From the NCBI RefSeq assembly GCF_022458985.1, contig NC_061774.1, forward strand, positions 15,152,197-15,216,196: DNA of 64,000 nt, in the 5' to 3' direction. This stretch comes from Mugil cephalus. Lineage: Eukaryota > Chordata > Actinopteri > Mugiliformes > Mugilidae. Below are positions 34,176 to 64,000 of the stretch, piece after piece. Every line of letters begins with the position of its first letter. Positions within the stretch are counted from its first letter, which is position 1. The position numbers were made by a program, and so were the translations under genes. Under the pieces are notes generated by a model. The model had not been told where the DNA came from. It ran no database searches and saw nothing but the letters and a program-made list of their open reading frames with translations.

Positions 34176-35170
34176 GTTTGAGACCATTTTAAGATTCCCA
34201 TGTTGAGCTGTGAAAGGAGTTAAGATCAGATTGCGTTGCAGCTTATTTACATGCATGCATGTGAGGACGTTACGTCTGACTGCAACAAAGCAGCATCTTG
34301 CACAGATGGCATGCATGTAGGATGCTTTCCACTTCCTCATGTAGGCATATGTCGTCTTTTCCGAAGCAGGCTGCTGAACCTGTTTGAGGAGGCCCGATTT
34401 TCAAATCTGACACACATTTCCAGCAGTTGCCATGAAACCCTCTTTGTATTCAGACATGTGAAGAACATGCTGGACCTTTATCTTCATTTCTCAGCGATGC
34501 ATCACATTGCAGATATATCACCCAATCGAGCGTTTGAATCATTTCCTGTTTTGTCTCTCTGCACAGATGACACAATCACGTTCCTCTCGCCGTGGTGTTT
34601 TTCCATCAAAACGAGTAAAACACTGAGTGTGGCAGAACCTCACCTGTCCCAGTCCTCTCTAGCCGGGTTTGGCTTGGCTTGGCTTGGCTTGGCTGGCACG
34701 CAGAGTTCACAGTGGCGCAGCTGTGAGTCCACAGAATACACACACACACACACAAAAATAAAAATAAACCACACACACTCTTGGAACCATTACACACACA
34801 TGCGCACGATTCCACAGAGCAGAGGTCTGTGCATTGCTAATTACGCCAGTGACATGGAAACACTACAAAGTAGAAAGCATCTGCCTCTCCCCCGCTTCCT
34901 TACATGTCAACACTAATGCCCCTTTGAAAAGAGGAAAAAGAGAAAGAGAGCGAGGGAGAGAAAGAGAGGGAGGGCCAATTTAGCACAAACCATCTGTCTA
35001 CTGTAGTGAGATAATACATCTGTTATACTGAGGGGCGACAGCGGCGTGGAGCTGATTTTTACCAATGCATGAAGGAACCCAGAACAAGGTTACATGTCAC
35101 GTTACATCAGTTTTTACACCAATTTGCCTTTTTAGGTAGTTTTGCACTTAGAGTCTTTGCTCCCAGAAGG

Positions 35171-35171
<1 letters not shown>

Positions 35172-35244
<73 letters not shown>
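35172..35244. repeat. (CA)n microsatellite, about 36 units
   Basis: Near-perfect dinucleotide run between the atp10b and gabrb2 genes, followed by interrupted CA units to about 35260. Confidence 0.98.
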
Positions 35245-35249
<5 letters not shown>

Positions 35250-36932
35250 ACACATGCACAAACTCTGTTAAACTCCCTCCCAGAGCTAAAATGCCTGCTA
35301 CTGTACACTTAAGCTGTTGGTTTGATGTATCGTACTCTAAATTTCCTGCTTTATTTCTAATTCACCGTGTTAATCAGATATTTCCTCCCCGGGTCTCTCA
35401 TTGTGCTCCTCCGGTCCCCGAAGTTCAAAATGAAACATTAGCCGCACATTAGCCCCGGCAAGAACAAACCCCCCCCCTTTTAAAATATTAAATATTCATA
35501 TTAAATAAATAAATATTTAAATATTTGCGCGATGTTTTGCGCAATCAAATATTCACCAGCATCCGTGTAAGTGGTCGGGTCAGGAAGCGAGGGCGGCGCA
35601 GAGTGCAGTCGGTTTTGCCGAGTGGTGGGGGAGATGCAGCTCGAGGTCGAGGCGTGGATGGATGCATGGATGGGTCCTTCTCTTTCTTGCCCTTTATTTT
35701 CTTTCTCTTCTATTTTTTATTTTTTTATTTTGTGTGTGTAGCAGGCGCTCCGGCCCCTGGAGCCAGAGGGGCCACAGTTGAGTCCACAGAGTGCCTCCAT
35801 GTCTATGGCTCTCTGCGTTAATGTCCCCCGAGGCCCAGGCCGAGCTCAGTCCGGCTCAAACCGCGGACGAGGCCATCGCAGTCAGCGCCGACCACCACTG
35901 CGGCCTCTCGCTCCCACTCCTCTGCCTCTGCCATCCATTATGCAGCCAATAGTCCCCAGCTGCAGCGCTCGCATCTCTCGGCTCACCCTTTCATTTTGCT
36001 CCTCTCTCGCTTGCCCACTCATTTCCCTGCGTCGGCCTCAGTTGTTCACTCACTCATTCAGACACTTGATCAGCCGTGAGCCTGACAATCAGCCTCGCAT
36101 TCACGCGGGACACATGAAACCGCCACCCAGTGTTCTCCGTTATTGAAGTGATAGACTGAATTAAGTTTTAATTGAATTTAGATACATCTTCATAATTGCT
36201 GACAATCATTACACAAGATATTTACAGTCATTATGAAATATTACAATTGGAATTTACAGAAACTTTGTACAAAATATGCCTGACTTCAATGCCTGGATAG
36301 TGGGGTCCTTGTTAAGTCGTTTCTGGAGAGCAAAACATTGACCCAAAAGTCACTGGTGTCTGGAAGTGCTTTAGTTTCAGCAAGTAGATGCTTTTAGAGT
36401 CCATTAAAAAGAAAGTAAAGAGAGAAAAGTCCCAAAAGTACAGAGTCAGCAAAGTTGTGAATCGTGTTTTCTTTTTTTTTCCTCGGTTAAATTGCTCTTT
36501 TCTTTTTTCTTTTTTTCTTCTTTTTTTTTGACTGAATGGTACGTTTGATCTGTAATTCAACTGCAAAAACAACAACAAAGACCCATTTAAATAGAATAAA
36601 TCCATAATATTTACACGATAATGTGAGTATTGATTTATAAAAATGAATTATCTCTTTTTCTTTGAACATGATTTATGTTTATCTACAGTTTTTTTTTTCA
36701 AAACAGAAACCTAATCACAATGGAACGCATCATACTTCTATCATTCAATTTCTACTGATTATGATGATTGTGGATTGCCATATTTATGCAGCAAGTCTGA
36801 TTGCAATGAAACTCAGCTCATCAGAAAAGTTCGTTACACCAGCTTAAAGTCGTGTTAAAGCCATTCTCCGACTCTGAAGCTCCTTGTGTGATGGCAGAAG
36901 GTACGGAGCCAAATGTTCTCTTTAAATAAAAA

Positions 36933-36964
<32 letters not shown>

Positions 36965-37130
36965 AAAAAACACGTGGTGAAATGGACTTGATTCTGTCAG
37001 CACAGCAAAAGCGAAACATAAACTCAGCCAAAGCGTCAGTGTCCACAGTTCTGCTCTTTTTTTTCCCAGATAATTTTGTGACCTTTAACAAACTGAGGAA
37101 GCTTTTTTTTCTTTTTTTTTCTCTTTTAAT

Positions 37131-37136
37131 TTTATT
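37131..37136 (-). terminator. Possible gabrb2 poly(A) signal AATAAA
   Basis: AATAAA on the minus strand about 0.9 kb after the gabrb2 stop. Other candidates exist further on (for example 35693-35698), so usage is uncertain. Confidence 0.25.
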
Positions 37137-38029
37137 TTTCTGTTCAGCGTTGGCACCGCTAGAGCCCAGGCGAGGATGTCCGGAGAAGAGAGCGCCTCCT
37201 GCTGTCCCGCCTGTTGTCCTCCGGCGTTTTCTCGGACCATCCGTCCCGGGTGGGCCGTGCAAAGCCACAGCTGCGATCTTGAACTGACAGAATAACCTCT
37301 ACTAGAAAAACTAAAATGCTTTGCGCTCCGTCGTCATTATGGCTGAGATGAAAATGAAATCAAACATAAGCATGCTTTTAAAGGATGTTTTTGATATACA
37401 GTAATTATAGGAAAATAGACTATCAAGGATGACTCCTTTAAAATCATTTATAAAGCTTTCCTGGATGCAGACAGCTCGGCTACGAAGTAAATAGATACTA
37501 AACAAAAGAAATCCTTAAAGTATATGCAAACACAAGCATAAATATTTGATCCACAGAGAGTAAGCTACGAATGACAAATATTAGTGATATATTGAAATTC
37601 TGGAACAGGCACCATTTCTGTCTTTTTAAAACTCACTCTTCTTCTCCTTCTTCTTCTTCTTCTCCTCCTCCTCCTCCTTCTTCTTTGAGCGCTTGTCAGA
37701 CGTTTTAAGGTGTTTCCCAAATCCTAAAAGAGTCACTGCTGACTGTAGTGTCGGGTGCTGCTGCAGTCCATCTAAAAAGTCTTTCCTTACTTTTTCCTAA
37801 AACGAGCCAGCTGAAAAGTCGGTGCACTGTTCGTCTCTCATTCTCTCTCAATCTCTCACCTCATCTTTCTTCCTCGATTTCTATCGCCACCCCATAAACC
37901 CCCAAACTCTCCCCCCTACACACTCCCCCCTCCCCCCCACCTCTCCCTCCCACCCCCTCCCCTCCCCCCTCCCCACCCCATTCTTTACATGCTCGCCACA
38001 AGCTCGCCTCCGGACCTCCGGGCCAGGTT

Positions 38030-63229
<25,200 letters not shown>

Positions 63230-64000
63230 CGCAACAGCTTTCGTGATGGTTTCTGGATGCGAGTGAGGAGAGCGCACATCCAACTTACTCCAGACAGTGC
63301 AGAGGAGCCAATGAGGGGCGCATGCGTGCAGGCAGCCCAAGATCAAAGAGTGGAGACTGATGATGGTGGATGAGCAGTTTCCATTGCAGAGAAAAATATT
63401 AAAGGGACAAGTGAAAGTGCGTAATGAAGAAACAAGCGAGAGGAGAGGGGAAATAACAGCATCTGTGTTCATTCCAGGCTCAGTTGCTTTATTATTTACC
63501 TTTATTAGACGGTACATAAGTTTGTCTATAACCTCACAAGGTCAAACAAATGGTTGCACTGTGGGGGGTGAAATGTTCACATTAACTTGAGAGCAAGTTT
63601 GTTCCTTCTGCATTTTTCTGTCAGGTGGCTAAAAAGAGAGCAGCGTTCCATCCTTCACTGGCACGCACGCTCCACACACAGCACAAACACCCCAACAATT
63701 ATGCGCCATCCGTACAAAAATAGTAAATGAATGCCATTAACACCCATGGGTATTATATCCCACTCATCTCTGCAACGTTTCCAGAGGGACCTGCAGTACA
63801 TCCGAAAATGCAAAGGGAGCACCAGAGCGCCCGAGCAGAAAGGTGGGAAGGAAAACACAATCCTCACAATTCATTTTCTCGGGGTTTGAGTACATTTTTT
63901 TTGAAGCGGCGAGGAGGGACGCGAGCCCCCTCTAAATCGTCTTTGATCTCGTTGTAGTGGGAGCTGTGCTTCTGTAGAGGGCAGGCTTCTGAAAGCATTG
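63230..64000. other. gabrb2 5' flank
   Basis: Contains probable 5' UTR and promoter sequence next to the start codon. I see no other gene to the window end. Confidence 0.4.
63318..63327. promoter_or_regulatory. NRF1-like palindrome in the gabrb2 5' region
   Basis: GCGCATGCGT lies about 90 bp upstream of the gabrb2 start codon, next to an ATTGG (CCAAT-type) box at about 63308-63313. It matches the NRF1 core with one mismatch. NRF1 is reported to drive human GABRB1; use here is inference. Confidence 0.4.

Larger units (their letters stand above)
31491..38029. other. atp10b upstream region and gabrb2 3' flank
   Basis: No conserved coding exon on either strand. It holds the atp10b 5' flank, hAT-like segments, duplicated block B, a (GGCTT)n run at 34669-34692, a purine-rich tract (34920-34975), a long CA repeat (35172-35244), a CpG-richer block (35540-36130), and CT/TTC-rich sequence (37640-37980) that is probably gabrb2 3' UTR. 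Confidence 0.5.

Noticed and set aside
35525-36146. Arg/Pro-rich open frames on the plus strand
   Set aside because: Low-complexity composition in a CpG-rich stretch, no splice logic and no recognisable homology.
63230-63517. In-frame upstream extension of the gabrb2 start
   Set aside because: It would put a long non-hydrophobic stretch before the signal peptide. The conserved ATG at 63229 gives the expected peptide.

Overview
The window is vertebrate nuclear DNA, most likely from a teleost fish. Short conserved exons with GT..AG junctions are split by introns rich in CA/GT microsatellites and fish-type transposon remnants (Tc1-like, hAT-like MITE, L2/Rex-like). No bacterial operons, CRISPR arrays, tRNA or rRNA genes were seen. 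I cannot name the species.

Four protein-coding genes explain almost all conserved coding signal, and I could join every exon in phase with no stop or frameshift. (1) The 5' part of atp7a (copper-transporting P1B-ATPase, minus strand) lies at about 0.8-6.9 kb. It carries metal-binding domains 1-5; the rest of the gene lies beyond the left edge. (2) fbxl21 (FBXL3/FBXL21-type cryptochrome-directed F-box protein, plus strand) has its CDS at 10346-12745, four coding exons, 432 aa. (3) An ATP10-class P4 lipid flippase, called atp10b on context, is on the minus strand at 14934-31490 with 21 coding exons and 1318 aa. (4) gabrb2 (GABA-A receptor beta-2 subunit, minus strand) is at 38030-63229. It has nine constitutive coding exons plus one probably alternative exon, giving 479 or 526 aa.

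Layout: atp7a and fbxl21 are divergent around a roughly 2 kb intergenic region with CpG-rich ends. fbxl21 and atp10b converge, with 3' ends about 0.8 kb apart. atp10b and gabrb2 are in tandem on the minus strand, separated by 6.5 kb that holds gabrb2 3' UTR, a hAT-like element, a duplicated block and a long CA repeat. From memory, ATP10B and GABRB2 also neighbour each other on human 5q34, which supports both names. The genes do not form one pathway: they cover copper transport, clock-protein turnover, lipid flipping and inhibitory neurotransmission.

I found no new multigene system. Points worth a second look: a PISL-to-PIAL change in the flippase TM4 motif; a TTTCC microsatellite acting as the polypyrimidine tract of the exon encoding the catalytic aspartate; a probable gabrb2 alternative exon divergent from the mammalian one; an 857-bp terminal-inverted-repeat element with a 4-bp target duplication; a block duplicated 4 kb apart and flanked by MITE halves; and canonical E-boxes upstream of the clock-related fbxl21.
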